Origin: Ornithinimicrobium sediminis
GTDB taxonomy: Bacteria > Actinomycetota > Actinomycetes > Actinomycetales > Dermatophilaceae
NCBI RefSeq assembly: GCF_021272345.1
Contig: NZ_JAJSDQ010000003.1
Span: 62,001 to 126,000 of the forward strand
Reading direction: 5' to 3'
DNA length: 64,000 bases
Made by a program: the position numbers and the translations under genes. The notes below the pieces were generated by a model. It was not told the DNA's origin. It was given only the letters and a program-made list of their open reading frames with translations, and did no database searches. This document shows positions 1-9,242 of this stretch, one piece after another; the stretch's first letter is position 1, and each line of letters opens with the position of its first letter.

Positions 1-197
1 TGGAGAACGACACCTACTGCATCGACGTGCTGACCCAGGTCAGCGCCGCGACGAAGGCGCTGCAGGCGGTGAGCCTCGGTCTGCTCGAGGACCACATCGC
101 CCACTGCGTCATCGACGCCGCCAAGGAGTCGGACGAGGCCGGGCAGGCCAAGGTCGTCGAGGCCTCGGCCGCCATCGCCCGTCTCGTCCGCAGCTGA
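1..197 (+). CDS. csoR: CsoR-family copper-sensing repressor (C-terminal part)
   Basis: The 5' end lies outside the window; the last 64 residues and a TGA stop are present. CsoR-family proteins are all-helical repressors that bind Cu(I) through a Cys-His-Cys triad and release operator DNA. The visible part has the matching motifs YCIDVLTQ (first Cys) and DHIAHCV (His and second Cys), at the usual spacing. copZ and copA follow on the same strand, 36 bp downstream, which fits a self-contained copper-efflux operon. The helical N-terminus and its promoter cannot be seen. Confidence 0.9.
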   Translation, partial: ENDTYCIDVLTQVSAATKALQAVSLGLLEDHIAHCVIDAAKESDEAGQAKVVEASAAIARLVRS

Positions 198-233
198 CCC
201 CCCACCCACGACACCACACCACCAGGAGACCCC

Positions 234-449
234 ATGCAGACCACCACGATGACCGTCACCGGCATGACCTGCGGGCACTGCACCGCGTCGGTGACCGAGG
301 AGCTCCAGGAGATCGACGGTGTGCAGGACGTCCGCATCGACCTCGTGGCCGGTGGCGACTCGCCGGTCGAGGTCGACTCCGAGGGCCCGCTGGACCCGGA
401 GGCCGTCCGCGCCGCCGTGGCCGAGGCCGGCTACACCGTCAGCCTCTGA
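234..449 (+). CDS. copZ: Copper chaperone CopZ, heavy-metal-associated domain
   Basis: A 71-residue single HMA domain with the metal-binding motif GMTCGHC at residues 10-16, as in CopZ chaperones that hand Cu(I) to CopA-type ATPases or to CsoR. The start is supported by an AGGAGA Shine-Dalgarno sequence 8 nt upstream. The residues after the motif ([18 protein letters not shown]) follow the usual ferredoxin-like fold. It lies between csoR and the copper ATPase, 37 bp before the latter, so the three are probably co-transcribed. Confidence 0.93.
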   Translation: MQTTTMTVTGMTCGHCTASVTEELQEIDGVQDVRIDLVAGGDSPVEVDSEGPLDPEAVRAAVAEAGYTVSL

Positions 450-486
450 CCCGCACCACCGCACCCCCCGCTCGATCCGAGGAGCC

Positions 487-2688
487 ATGAGCACACCCAC
501 GCAGCAGTCCCAGCACGTCGACCTGGCCATCACCGGGATGACCTGTGCGTCGTGCTCGTCGCGCGTCGAGCGCAAGCTCAACAAGCTCGACGGGGTCGAG
601 GCCAGCGTCAACCTCGCCACCGAGAAGGCCAGCGTCACGTATGCCGCGCCGCTCACCGTCGAGGACCTGCTGGCCACGGTCCAGGCCACCGGCTACGGCG
701 CCGAGCCGGTCAGCGACCAGCCCTCGCAGAGCGAGCAGGGCCCCGACGAGCACGTGGGTGACGTCATCGGGGACCGTGCGCTGCTGCACCGGGCTGTCCT
801 GGCCACCGTGCTGGGCGCCGTCGTCTTCCTGCTGGCCATGGTGCCGCCGGTGCGCGACGCCGCCGGCTCTGCCGGCCCCTGGCTCCAGTGGGCCCTCACC
901 ACCCCGATCTACCTGTGGGCGGCCTGGCCCTTCCACCGCGCCGCGGCGGTCAACGCCCGGCACCTGGCCTCCACCATGGACACGCTGGTCTCCATCGGCG
1001 TGAGCGCTGCCTACTGGTACTCCGTGGTCGCGGTCTTCACCGGCTTCACGCACCACCTCTACTTCGAGGTCGCCGCGATCGTCACCTCGTTCCTGCTCAT
1101 CGGCCGCTACATCGAGGCACGCGCCAAGGCCTCCGGCAAGTCCGCCCTGACCGCGCTGCTGCACCTGGGCGCCAAGGACGTCGGTGTGCTGCGGCACGAC
1201 CCGACCAGCGGCGCCTGGACCGAGCAGCGCATCCCGACCGACCAGCTCCGGCACGGTATGCGGTTCGTCGTGCGCCCGGGTGAGAAGGTCGCCACCGACG
1301 GCGTCGTCGTCGACGGCCAGAGCACCCTCGACACCTCGATGATCACCGGCGAGTCCATGCCGGTCGAGGTCGCCACCGGCGACGAGGTCACCGGCGCCAC
1401 GGTCAACGGCCACGGCCGGCTGGTCGTGGAGGCGACCCGGGTGGGCAGCGAGACCACGCTGGCCCGCATCACCGCGCTCGTCGAGCAGGCGCAGACCGGC
1501 AAGGCCCCGGTGCAGCGCCTCGCCGACCGGGTGTCCTCGGTGTTCGTCCCCGTGGTGCTGCTCATCGCGCTGACCACCCTCGTGGTGTGGCTTCTGCTGG
1601 GTGCCAGCTTCGCCGAGGCGCTGGTGCCGACGGTGTCGGTGCTGATCATCGCGTGCCCGTGCGCCCTCGGGCTGGCGACGCCGACCGCCCTGCTCACCGG
1701 CACCGGCCGGGGCGCCGAGCTCGGTGTGCTCATCAAGGGCCCCCGCATCCTGGAGAGCACCCGGCGGGTCGACACCGTCGTGCTCGACAAGACCGGCACG
1801 GTGACCGTCGGTCAGCCGGTGCTGACGTCGGTGACCGTCGCCGGCCGGCTCTCCCGCGAGGCGGCCCTCACCGCCGCCGCAGCGGTCGAGGCGGGCAGCG
1901 AGCACCCCATCGCCCAGGCCGTGGTGACCGCGGCCACGGAGCAGGGCCTCACCGTGCCGGAGGTGCGTGACTTCACCAACCTGCCCGGCCAGGGCGCCCG
2001 CGGCTCCATCAAGGACACGGTCGTCACGGTCGGCCGGCCCGAGCTCTTCGACAGCGTGCCCGAGGAGCTCACCGCGGCGCTGCGCAGCGAGGGCAGCACC
2101 GTGCTGGTCGGCTGGGACGGGGTCGCCCAGGCGGCCCTGACCGTCGCCGACGAGGCCCGTCCCTCCAGCGCCGCGGCCGTCCAGCGGCTGCGCGACCTGG
2201 GCCTCACGCCCTACCTGCTCACCGGTGACAACGAGCACACCGCCCGCGCGGTCGCGGCCCAGGTCGGCATCGACGCCGACAAGGTGCGCGCCGGCGTCCT
2301 GCCCCAGGACAAGCACGCCGAGGTCGAGCGGCTGCAGGGCGAGGGCCGGGTCGTCGCCATGGTCGGCGATGGGGTCAACGACGCTGCCGCCCTGGCCCAG
2401 GCCGACCTCGGCATGGCCATGGGCTCGGGCACCGACGTGGCGATGGAGTCGGCCGACATCGTGCTGATGAGGCCCGACGTGGACACCGTCGCGAGTGCGA
2501 TCGGCCTGTCCCGCCGGACGCTGCGGATCATCAAGCAGAACCTGCTGTGGGCCTTCAGCTACAACACCGCGGCGATCCCGCTGGCCGCCCTGGGCCTGCT
2601 CAACCCGATGATCGCCGGCGGTGCCATGGCGGCCTCCAGCATCATCGTGGTGCTCAACAGCCTGCGGCTGCGCGGCTACGAGCGCTGA
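487..2688 (+). CDS. copA: Copper-translocating P1B-type ATPase
   Basis: A 733-residue heavy-metal P-type ATPase that exports Cu(I) at the cost of ATP. It has an N-terminal HMA domain with GMTCASC at 17-23, the ion-translocation motif CPC at 390-392, the phosphorylation motif DKTGT starting at D434, the P1B nucleotide-binding His-Pro pair at 473-474, and the hinge GDGVND at 627-632. About eight membrane segments surround these. The ATG at 487 is preferred over an upstream in-frame ATG at 319, because 319 lies inside copZ and 487 follows a GAGGAG site and directly precedes the HMA domain. Length and motifs are normal for CopA. Confidence 0.96.
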   Translation: MSTPTQQSQHVDLAITGMTCASCSSRVERKLNKLDGVEASVNLATEKASVTYAAPLTVEDLLATVQATGYGAEPVSDQPSQSEQGPDEHVGDVIGDRALLHRAVLATVLGAVVFLLAMVPPVRDAAGSAGPWLQWALTTPIYLWAAWPFHRAAAVNARHLASTMDTLVSIGVSAAYWYSVVAVFTGFTHHLYFEVAAIVTSFLLIGRYIEARAKASGKSALTALLHLGAKDVGVLRHDPTSGAWTEQRIPTDQLRHGMRFVVRPGEKVATDGVVVDGQSTLDTSMITGESMPVEVATGDEVTGATVNGHGRLVVEATRVGSETTLARITALVEQAQTGKAPVQRLADRVSSVFVPVVLLIALTTLVVWLLLGASFAEALVPTVSVLIIACPCALGLATPTALLTGTGRGAELGVLIKGPRILESTRRVDTVVLDKTGTVTVGQPVLTSVTVAGRLSREAALTAAAAVEAGSEHPIAQAVVTAATEQGLTVPEVRDFTNLPGQGARGSIKDTVVTVGRPELFDSVPEELTAALRSEGSTVLVGWDGVAQAALTVADEARPSSAAAVQRLRDLGLTPYLLTGDNEHTARAVAAQVGIDADKVRAGVLPQDKHAEVERLQGEGRVVAMVGDGVNDAAALAQADLGMAMGSGTDVAMESADIVLMRPDVDTVASAIGLSRRTLRIIKQNLLWAFSYNTAAIPLAALGLLNPMIAGGAMAASSIIVVLNSLRLRGYER

Positions 2689-2702
2689 GCCACGCGTCCT
2701 GT

Positions 2703-2735
2703 GACGGTGCGCGCCCTGCCCGGGTGCGTACCGTC
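2703..2735. terminator. Stem-loop between convergent genes
   Basis: Arms of 10 nt (2703-2712 and 2726-2735) pair at 9 of 10 positions around a GC-rich loop. It lies in the 61-bp gap between the ends of copA and the convergent SLC13 permease gene, so it could stop transcription from both sides. There is no T-tract, as is common in GC-rich actinobacteria. Confidence 0.45.
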
Positions 2736-2749
2736 GCCGTCTCCGCGGG

Positions 2750-4555
2750 CTACAGAGGCCAGATGCGCGGCACGAGGAGCAGGGCCACCACCAGCCAGAC
2801 CAGCTGGATGGGCAGACCGAGCCGCCAGTAGTCGCCGAAGCCGTAGCCGCCGGGGTTCATCACCATGGTGTTGGCCGGGGTGGCGATCGGGGTGAGGAAG
2901 GCGGCGGCCGCGGCCACACAGACGAGCATGAGCACCGGCTCGACCGCCAGGCCGGCCTCCAGGGCGGAGGCGACGGCGATCGGGATCACGATCAGGGTGG
3001 TGGCCGCGTTGCTGATGACCTGGCTGAAGACCGCCGTGAGGGCGAACAGCACCGCGAGCAGCAGGGAGGGGTTGTCGACTCCCACCGCACCGATGATGCC
3101 CCCCGCGACGAGGTCGGCCGCGCCGCTGCTCTGGATGGCGGCCGACATGGGGATCAGCCCGCCGATGAGCACGATCGTCTGCCAGGAGACCGAGCGCAGG
3201 GCCTGCTCTGCGTCGACCACCCGGAAGAGCACCATGGCCGCGGCCGCCGCGAGCCCGGCGATCGCCGGCGGCACCAGCCCGAAGGTCAGCACCGCGATCA
3301 TGGCGACCAGCACACCCACCGCGACCGGGGCCCGGCGGCCCATCGGCACCGCCTGGCGCCGCACCAGCCCCGGCTCGTCGACCATGAGCACCCGTCGGTT
3401 GTCCACGAGGTCGTCGATCGCCGTCCAGTCGCCCTGGAAGAGCACCGCGTCTCCCTCGGCCACGACCGTGCCGGTCGGGTCGGCGTCCCGACCCTGCCGG
3501 CGCAGGGCCAGCATCACCAGGCCGGTCGGCCGGAGCATCCCGGCGAAGACCGACTCCCCCACCAGCGTCGAGCCGGGCGGCACGACGACCTCGGCCAGCC
3601 CCTCGTGCTTGCCCAGCATGCGTGGGACGTCCTCGCGCGAGGCGTGGTAGGTCGTCTCCAGCCCGAAGTGCTCACCCAGGGAGGTCAGCACCGCACTGGG
3701 GCCTTCGAGGACCACGGTGTCGCCCTCGGCCAGCGGGCGGCTCGGCTCCAGAGGTGCGCTGCGCCCTGTCTGCACGCCGGTCAGCCGGGCGTCCCGGAAG
3801 CCGGAGAGGTCCCAGTCGCGCGGGGCTGTGCCGACCAGCGGCGACCCGTCCGGCACCTCGAAGCGGAACAGGTGGGTGTGCAGGCCGTAGCGCTCCACCA
3901 TCGTGGCGGCATACCGGCTGAGGTCGGGCGGCGACGCCTGGTCGGCTCCCTTGGGCAGCAGGAACGGGCCGAGGGCGATGACCATGAGCACGGTGACCAG
4001 CAGCAGGGGCGCCCCGATCAGCGCGAACTCGAAGAAGCCGAACGGCTCACCGCCCTCACCCCGGATGGCCCCGTTGATGATGACGTTCACCGGAGAGCCG
4101 GTGAGGGCCAGCAGGGAGCCCGCGTGTGCCGCGAAGGCCAGCGGGATGAGCATCTGGGCGGGTGAGACCCCCAGACGCACCGCCACGACCACGACCATGG
4201 GCAGCAGTGCCGCGACCGACCCGTTGGGCGTGATCAGCGCGGTGAGCAGCGCCGACAGGATCATCACGGCCATCAGCACGCGGCCCTTGTTGCCCTCGGT
4301 CAGGCGCAGCACGGTCTGCCCGGCCCAGGTGGTCACACCGGTGGCGTCGATGCCCTCACCGACGACGAAGAGCGCGGCGATGAAGATGACCACCGGGTCG
4401 CCGAAGCCGCCGACGGCCGTCTGCAGGTCGACCAGGCCGGTGAGGAAGAGCGCGAGTGCGGCCAGCACCGCCACCAGCCCGACCGGCAGGCGGTTCCAGA
4501 CGAAGAGCGCCGTGACGACGCCCAGGATCAGCAGACTGGTGGTCGCGTCGTCCAT
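2750..4555 (-). CDS. SLC13/DASS-family permease with two TrkA-C domains
   Basis: A 601-residue membrane protein of the divalent anion:sodium symporter/citrate-transporter superfamily. The N-terminal (about 1-203) and C-terminal (about 410-601) halves are hydrophobic and flank a soluble insert carrying two RCK_C/TrkA-C-like domains (about 228-300 and 320-390). The helical-hairpin motifs TPNGS (about 109) and TGSPVN (about 152) match the substrate/Na+ sites of the family. Substrate is unknown; sulfate or dicarboxylates are usual. A TAGCCT hexamer at 4562-4567 ends 6 nt before the ATG, suggesting a leaderless transcript. The gene is convergent with copA. Confidence 0.88.
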   Translation of the reverse strand: MDDATTSLLILGVVTALFVWNRLPVGLVAVLAALALFLTGLVDLQTAVGGFGDPVVIFIAALFVVGEGIDATGVTTWAGQTVLRLTEGNKGRVLMAVMILSALLTALITPNGSVAALLPMVVVVAVRLGVSPAQMLIPLAFAAHAGSLLALTGSPVNVIINGAIRGEGGEPFGFFEFALIGAPLLLVTVLMVIALGPFLLPKGADQASPPDLSRYAATMVERYGLHTHLFRFEVPDGSPLVGTAPRDWDLSGFRDARLTGVQTGRSAPLEPSRPLAEGDTVVLEGPSAVLTSLGEHFGLETTYHASREDVPRMLGKHEGLAEVVVPPGSTLVGESVFAGMLRPTGLVMLALRRQGRDADPTGTVVAEGDAVLFQGDWTAIDDLVDNRRVLMVDEPGLVRRQAVPMGRRAPVAVGVLVAMIAVLTFGLVPPAIAGLAAAAAMVLFRVVDAEQALRSVSWQTIVLIGGLIPMSAAIQSSGAADLVAGGIIGAVGVDNPSLLLAVLFALTAVFSQVISNAATTLIVIPIAVASALEAGLAVEPVLMLVCVAAAAAFLTPIATPANTMVMNPGGYGFGDYWRLGLPIQLVWLVVALLLVPRIWPL

Positions 4556-4592
4556 GCCCGAAGGCTATCGGTGCCGGTCAGACGGCTGGGGA

Positions 4593-5231
4593 CTAGATGC
4601 GGACGGGCCCGTGCGCGGTCTCGAAGGTGACCCACTGCAGCGCCGGCGGCTCGTCGCCGAGGAACTCGAACTGCACGTCCTGCTCCCACTCGCGGGAGTC
4701 GTCGTCCAGCCCGAGCCACTCGCGCACCCGGTGGGAGTCGCCGGCGATGTAGAGGGTGGACAGCCTGACGTCGGAGTCGTCCAGGGTGGAGGGGTGGTGC
4801 TCCAGGGAGTCCCAGCGAAGGAAGAACGGCAGCTGCGGGTCGGCCATCAGCCCCTTGATGCCGATCTGCCGCCAGGTGAGGTCGACCCCTTCGGGGGTCA
4901 CCCGGTGCCCGGGGGCGGCGTCACGGCCCAGCCGCTCCTCGATGGCGGTGAGGTCCTCACAGGCGACGACCCAGGCCATCCAGCCACCGCCGCGCTCCGA
5001 CCGGGCACGCACGGCCTGGCCGAAGGGCACCTTGTCCGAAGCCGGGTGGTCGAGCACCTCGACGACCTCGACGTAGCGCTCGTCCGCGAGCGGCAGGACC
5101 ATGTTGCGCGTGCCGAAGCGTGGATGCACACCGCCGTTGTGGGGGGTGACGCCCAGCTGGTGCGCCAGCCGCTGGGCAGTCGCGTCCATGCCCTCGGGTC
5201 CCGCTGCGTAGACCACGTGATCGATGCGCAT
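4593..5231 (-). CDS. Glyoxalase-like (VOC superfamily) domain protein
   Basis: A 212-residue cytosolic protein opening with MRIDHVVYAAGPEG, the characteristic first strand of glyoxalase-like domain proteins. It continues with GGVHPRFGTRNMVLPL and RYVEVVEVLDHP, which carry the His and Glu expected at VOC metal sites. The function is not known; such proteins are usually annotated only by fold. The ATG at 5231 is preceded by a CACGAT hexamer (5238-5243) with a 6-nt spacer and by no Shine-Dalgarno site, consistent with leaderless initiation. It lies 37 bp beyond the SLC13 gene start. Confidence 0.75.
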   Translation of the reverse strand: MRIDHVVYAAGPEGMDATAQRLAHQLGVTPHNGGVHPRFGTRNMVLPLADERYVEVVEVLDHPASDKVPFGQAVRARSERGGGWMAWVVACEDLTAIEERLGRDAAPGHRVTPEGVDLTWRQIGIKGLMADPQLPFFLRWDSLEHHPSTLDDSDVRLSTLYIAGDSHRVREWLGLDDDSREWEQDVQFEFLGDEPPALQWVTFETAHGPVRI

Positions 5232-5296
5232 GCCGTCATCGTGACACAGCGCACGTCCGGCCCCGACAGCACCCCTGCGCGGGAACCGGCGCCCGG

Positions 5297-6115
5297 TCAG
5301 GCCCGGGCCAGGCGCCGCTGCCGCACGGCCTCGTAGAGCACGATGGCCGCCGAGGTGGCGACGTTGAGCGAGTTGGCCCGACCGACCATGGGGATGCGCA
5401 CGCGGTGCGTCGCGGCCGCCAGGACGCCGCCGGTGAGCCCGTCCTTCTCGGCCCCCACCGCGATGGCGACCGGCCCGGCATACGAGATGTCGGTGTGCTC
5501 GGTCTCGGTGTCCGGGGTCGCAGCGACCAGCGGTATGCGGTGCGCTGCCAGCCACTCCAGGGTCACCGCCGTGGGGTCGGCCGCCACCGGCACGGAGAAG
5601 ACCGTGCCCTTGGAGGCCCGCACCAGGTTGGGGTTGCCCCAGTCGGTCACCGGGTCGGCGGCGAGCACGCCGTCGACCCCGGCAGCGTCGGCGGTGCGCA
5701 GCATGGCTCCCAGGTTGCCCGGCTTCTCGACCCCCTCACACACCAGCAGCAGCGCGTCGTCCGGCACGGTCAGGTCGGCACAGTGCCGGGAGACCGACGG
5801 CACGACCCCGAGGAAGCCGTCGGGGCCCTCGCGGTAGGCCGTCCGCTCGAAGGCCGCACGAGCGACCTGCACGACCTCGCCGCCGGTGTCGGCGACGTGC
5901 TCGAGGACCTGCTGCTGGGACGCCGGGTCGGCCATGAGCTCGGGGCAGACGTAGAGGGTGCGCGGCACCACCCCTGCCTCGAGCGCCAGGGACAGCTCCT
6001 CGTAGCCCTCTACCAGGGTGAGCCCCTCGGTCTCGCGGACCCGACGGCGGCGGAGCGCGCCGAGCGCCTTGAGCCGGGGGTTGGCCGGGGAGGTGATGAC
6101 CAGGGGTGCGTTCAC
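5297..6115 (-). CDS. TrmH/SpoU-family RNA 2'-O-methyltransferase
   Basis: A 272-residue SPOUT methyltransferase. The N-terminal part (about 1-100, starting VITSPANPRLKALGAL) resembles the substrate-binding domain of TsnR/RlmB-type rRNA methylases. The C-terminal knot has motif 1 NLGAMLRTADAAGVDGV, motif 2 IAVGAEKDGL and motif 3 IPMVGRANSLNVATSAAI. It probably methylates 23S rRNA ribose; the site is unknown. The GTG start at 6115 overlaps the stop of the upstream HAD gene (GTGA), implying translational coupling. Confidence 0.9.
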   Translation of the reverse strand: MNAPLVITSPANPRLKALGALRRRRVRETEGLTLVEGYEELSLALEAGVVPRTLYVCPELMADPASQQQVLEHVADTGGEVVQVARAAFERTAYREGPDGFLGVVPSVSRHCADLTVPDDALLLVCEGVEKPGNLGAMLRTADAAGVDGVLAADPVTDWGNPNLVRASKGTVFSVPVAADPTAVTLEWLAAHRIPLVAATPDTETEHTDISYAGPVAIAVGAEKDGLTGGVLAAATHRVRIPMVGRANSLNVATSAAIVLYEAVRQRRLARA

Positions 6116-6957
6116 CGCACGCCGGCCCGCATCGTCGCCAGCACGTCCTCCAGCAGCAGCGCCAGACCGTCGTGCTCCACCGGGGCGGTGGTCTCGTCGG
6201 CTGCCTGGACGACCTCCGGCGGGGCCTGGCCCATCGCCACGCCGCGGGCCGCCCAGTGCAGCATCTCCAGGTCGTTGCGCTGGTCACCGACGGCCACGGT
6301 GTCCATCGGCTCGACACCCAGCAGCCGGCGCACCTGCTCCAGCGCAGAGGCCTTGGAGACCCCCTCGGGCGCGACGTCCAGCCAGGCGCTGAAGCCGATG
6401 GCGTAGTTGACCCCGTGCAGACCGATGCGCTCCACGGCCTCCTCGAAGTCGGCCGAGCTGCCGTTGACGTCACGGAAGGTCACGCGGGTCGCGGGATGGG
6501 ACACGAGCTCCTCGTCGCTCACCACCCGCTGCTCTCCCTGGAGCTCGAGCTCGGGGAAGAGGCGGCTGACCTTGAAGCCCACCCCCACCTCCTCCACGGC
6601 GATGAGCGCGTCCGGGAGCACCTGCCGCAGGGTCTCCACCGCCGGGCGCGGGTCGAAGGTGACCACCTCGTGCAGCCGGTAGCCCTGCGCCTCGGCGGAG
6701 TCGAGCACGATCGTGACCGCCCCGTTGGAGCACACGGCATACGTGCCGTCGACCGTCAGACCCAGGGCCTGCAGGACCGGCAGGGTCGCGACCACCGACC
6801 GGCCGGTCGCGATCATCACGTGCGCGTCGGTGGCGGCCAGGTCGCGCACGGACTGCTGGACACGGTCCGACAGATGCCCGTCGTGGTGCAGGATCGTGCC
6901 GTCCACGTCGAGGGCGACCAGGGGGCTGCCCATGAAGGACCGAGCGTTGACATCCAC
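6112..6957 (-). CDS. HAD-superfamily (Cof type IIB) hydrolase
   Basis: A 281-residue cytosolic phosphatase of the Cof/YwpJ group. Motif I is VALDVDGTIL near the N-terminus, motif II is MIATGRS, and the C-terminal motifs are KASALEQV and VAVGDQRNDLEML. Such enzymes dephosphorylate sugar phosphates or flavin precursors; the substrate is not predictable. I chose the GTG at 6957 because a TAGGCT hexamer (6965-6970) lies 7 nt upstream, the spacing repeated at many leaderless starts here. An internal ATG at 6933, just before the first motif, is the alternative. The stop overlaps the start of the methyltransferase gene. Confidence 0.88.
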   Translation of the reverse strand: MDVNARSFMGSPLVALDVDGTILHHDGHLSDRVQQSVRDLAATDAHVMIATGRSVVATLPVLQALGLTVDGTYAVCSNGAVTIVLDSAEAQGYRLHEVVTFDPRPAVETLRQVLPDALIAVEEVGVGFKVSRLFPELELQGEQRVVSDEELVSHPATRVTFRDVNGSSADFEEAVERIGLHGVNYAIGFSAWLDVAPEGVSKASALEQVRRLLGVEPMDTVAVGDQRNDLEMLHWAARGVAMGQAPPEVVQAADETTAPVEHDGLALLLEDVLATMRAGVR

Positions 6958-6974
6958 ACCGCCAAGCCTAGTTG

Positions 6975-8237
6975 TCACTCGCCGAGGGACAGCGCCTGCC
7001 TGAAGGTGATCCTGCCCTGCGTCTGCAGCAGCGCCCGCCGGTAGAGACGGGCCCCGAAGCGCACGGTCATCCAGCAGAAGGCCAGCGTGACCGCCAGGGA
7101 CAGCACCGGCTCCCACCACAGCGCCTCCCCCTCGAGCAGCCGGATCGGCATGAGGAAGGTCGACATGACGGGCACGTAGGAGCCGACGACGCTCCACGTG
7201 CCGTCCAGGCCCTGGGCGACGATGTACACCACGACCAGCCCGAGGGTCAGCGGCATGGTGGTCGTCTGCAGGTCCTCCGAGCGCGAGGCCATCGCCCCCG
7301 CGGCCGCCCAGATGCAGGCCAGCGCGATGAACCCGGCCACGAAGAAGGGCAGGTACCACAGCAGCGGCTCGGCCAGCATCGGCAGGAACGCGTCGTAGGC
7401 GGTGAAGCTGAGGCCCACCAGGCCGACGGCCACGAGCAGCACCATCTGCCCCAGCGCCAGGGCCGTGTTGCCGAGCACCTTCCCGGCCAACAGCTGGCGG
7501 ACCGGGATGGCGGCCGTGAGGATCTCCACGATGCGCGACTGCTTCTCCTCCACGACGCTCTGCGCGATGCTCAGCCCGAAGAGCAGCGACGCGACGTAGA
7601 AGAGCATCCCGAAGAGCAGCCCGGCCACGAAGACCACCAGCTCGCCCTCGCTGTCGTCGGCCGAGGCGTAGTCCACGAAGGCCACCTCGGTGCCGGCCAT
7701 GAGCTCGCCGAGGGTCGTGCCCGCCGCGGCGGCGTTGTCGGTCATGACCTGGCCGCGGACGGCCTCCTGCAGGGCCCCGGCGAGGCTCGCCGGCGGGTCG
7801 CCGTCGGCACCGACGGTCCAGGTGCCGCCCTCCCGGGTGAGCACGACGTCGGCCTCCTCGGCGGCGACCAGCTCGCGCCCGGCCGCCTCGTCCTCGACCT
7901 GCACGGCCGTCACGGTGGCCTCCTCGGTCGAGCCGCCGAACGGGTCGGCGCCCATCGAGGCCCCGGCCTGCTCGACGACGGCGACCGCGTCGGGGTCGGT
8001 GACCGCCACGCGGTACTCCGGGGCGGAGCTGAGGTTGAAGAAGAACGCCTGGATGCCGAAGATCGCCGCGATCAGCCCCACGGTGAACAGGGTCGACAGC
8101 AGGAAGTTGCGGTCGGTCAGCTTCACCCGGATCTCGCGACCGGCGACCAGCGTCCAGGGGCGGGCCGGGGGCTCGGTGCCCTCGGTCGCACCGGCCTGCG
8201 GGTCGGTCTGCTGGTGCCGTGCCGTCGTGGTGCTCAC
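6975..8237 (-). CDS. ABC-2 type exporter permease (NatB-like)
   Basis: A 420-residue membrane protein with one N-terminal transmembrane helix (about residues 45-65), a large extracytoplasmic domain, and five or six helices in the C-terminal half, the layout of NatB-type ABC-2 permeases. The GTG at 8237 overlaps the stop of the ATPase gene (GTGA), so the pair is translationally coupled and should form one exporter. Transported substrate is unknown; NatAB relatives export Na+ or drugs. A two-component system lies just upstream on the same strand and may control it. Confidence 0.87.
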   Translation of the reverse strand: MSTTTARHQQTDPQAGATEGTEPPARPWTLVAGREIRVKLTDRNFLLSTLFTVGLIAAIFGIQAFFFNLSSAPEYRVAVTDPDAVAVVEQAGASMGADPFGGSTEEATVTAVQVEDEAAGRELVAAEEADVVLTREGGTWTVGADGDPPASLAGALQEAVRGQVMTDNAAAAGTTLGELMAGTEVAFVDYASADDSEGELVVFVAGLLFGMLFYVASLLFGLSIAQSVVEEKQSRIVEILTAAIPVRQLLAGKVLGNTALALGQMVLLVAVGLVGLSFTAYDAFLPMLAEPLLWYLPFFVAGFIALACIWAAAGAMASRSEDLQTTTMPLTLGLVVVYIVAQGLDGTWSVVGSYVPVMSTFLMPIRLLEGEALWWEPVLSLAVTLAFCWMTVRFGARLYRRALLQTQGRITFRQALSLGE

Positions 8238-9115
8238 GCCGCGACCTCCCGGTAGATCTCGCTCAGCGTGGGGACGATCCGGGAGAAGTCGTGCACCGGG
8301 CCGCGGCGCACCGCCTCCCCGAGCAGGAGCTGGGCGGCCTGCTCGTCCTCGGGCTGGACCACGGCGGTGCTGCCGTCGACGTCCAGCACCTGCAGCCCCG
8401 GCATACCGCGCACCCACCCCGCGTCGCCGCCGAGGCTGACCCGGTAGCGCAGCGGGCCGGTGGAGCGCAGCGACGCGGACGTCCCGTTCGCGACGACGCG
8501 GCCACGGTGGAGCACGACGATGGAGTCACAGAGCCGGTCGACCAGGTCCAGCTGGTGCGAGCTGAAGAGCACCGGCACACCGGTGGCCGTGTGCTCGCGC
8601 AGCAGCTGGGACATCTGGTCCACCGCGGCGGGGTCGAGCCCGGAGAACGGCTCGTCCAGGATGAGCGCGACCGGGTGGCCCAGCACGGCGGCGATGATCT
8701 GGCCACGCTGCTGGTTGCCGAGGGAGAGGGTCTCGACCTTGGCGCGAAGGCGGTCGCCCAGGCCGAACCGCTCGAGCAGCTCGGTGGCCCTGCGCTGTGC
8801 GCCCGCGGCCGACATCCCGTGCAGCCGGCCGAGGTAGACGAGCTGGTCGAGGACGGGCTGCTTGGGGTAGAGGCCCCGCTCCTCCGGCATGTAGCCGAAG
8901 CGTGAGCACAGGTCGGTGGTCACCGGCTCGCCGTCCCAGCGGACCTCCCCGCCGTCCTTGGCCAGCAGCTTCATGACCATCCGCATCGTGGTCGTCTTGC
9001 CGGCGCCGTTGCCGCCGACGAAGCCGACCATCTGGCCGTCCGGCACGTCGAAGCTGACCTCGTCGACGGCCGTGATGTCGCCGAACCGCCGGGTCACCGC
9101 GTCCACCTGCAGCAT
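8234..9115 (-). CDS. ABC transporter ATPase (NatA-like)
   Basis: A 293-residue nucleotide-binding subunit with Walker A GGNGAGKT at 34-41, signature LSLGNQQRGQ, Walker B ALILDEPFSGLDP and a switch His in SSHQLD. About 80 residues follow the ABC core, as in DUF4162-type exporter ATPases. The ATG at 9115 has a GAGGGAG ribosome-binding site 7 nt upstream and is preferred over a GTG at 9133. The 127-bp gap to the response-regulator gene contains a TAGCGT hexamer and a GGCCC/GGGCC inverted repeat, so the ABC pair probably has its own regulated promoter. Confidence 0.92.
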   Translation of the reverse strand: MLQVDAVTRRFGDITAVDEVSFDVPDGQMVGFVGGNGAGKTTTMRMVMKLLAKDGGEVRWDGEPVTTDLCSRFGYMPEERGLYPKQPVLDQLVYLGRLHGMSAAGAQRRATELLERFGLGDRLRAKVETLSLGNQQRGQIIAAVLGHPVALILDEPFSGLDPAAVDQMSQLLREHTATGVPVLFSSHQLDLVDRLCDSIVVLHRGRVVANGTSASLRSTGPLRYRVSLGGDAGWVRGMPGLQVLDVDGSTAVVQPEDEQAAQLLLGEAVRRGPVHDFSRIVPTLSEIYREVAA

Positions 9116-9242
9116 GTCCACTCCCTCGTCCACCGCACGGCCCGTGGTCGGGCCACGCTGCCGACGCTACGCACCCGGCGTCCTGCGCACATCGGCCGGG
9201 AGGGGGAAGCCCGCTCATCCCCAGGTCGCAGCCGGAGCCGAC

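Noticed and set aside
439-2316. A 625-codon open frame antisense to copA, and many similar long frames (for example 21356-23896 plus, 58013-60526 plus, 51702-54068 plus)
   Set aside because: They are Arg/Pro/His-rich shadows that arise when third positions are nearly all G or C. The opposite or alternate frame in each case encodes a recognisable protein with motifs.
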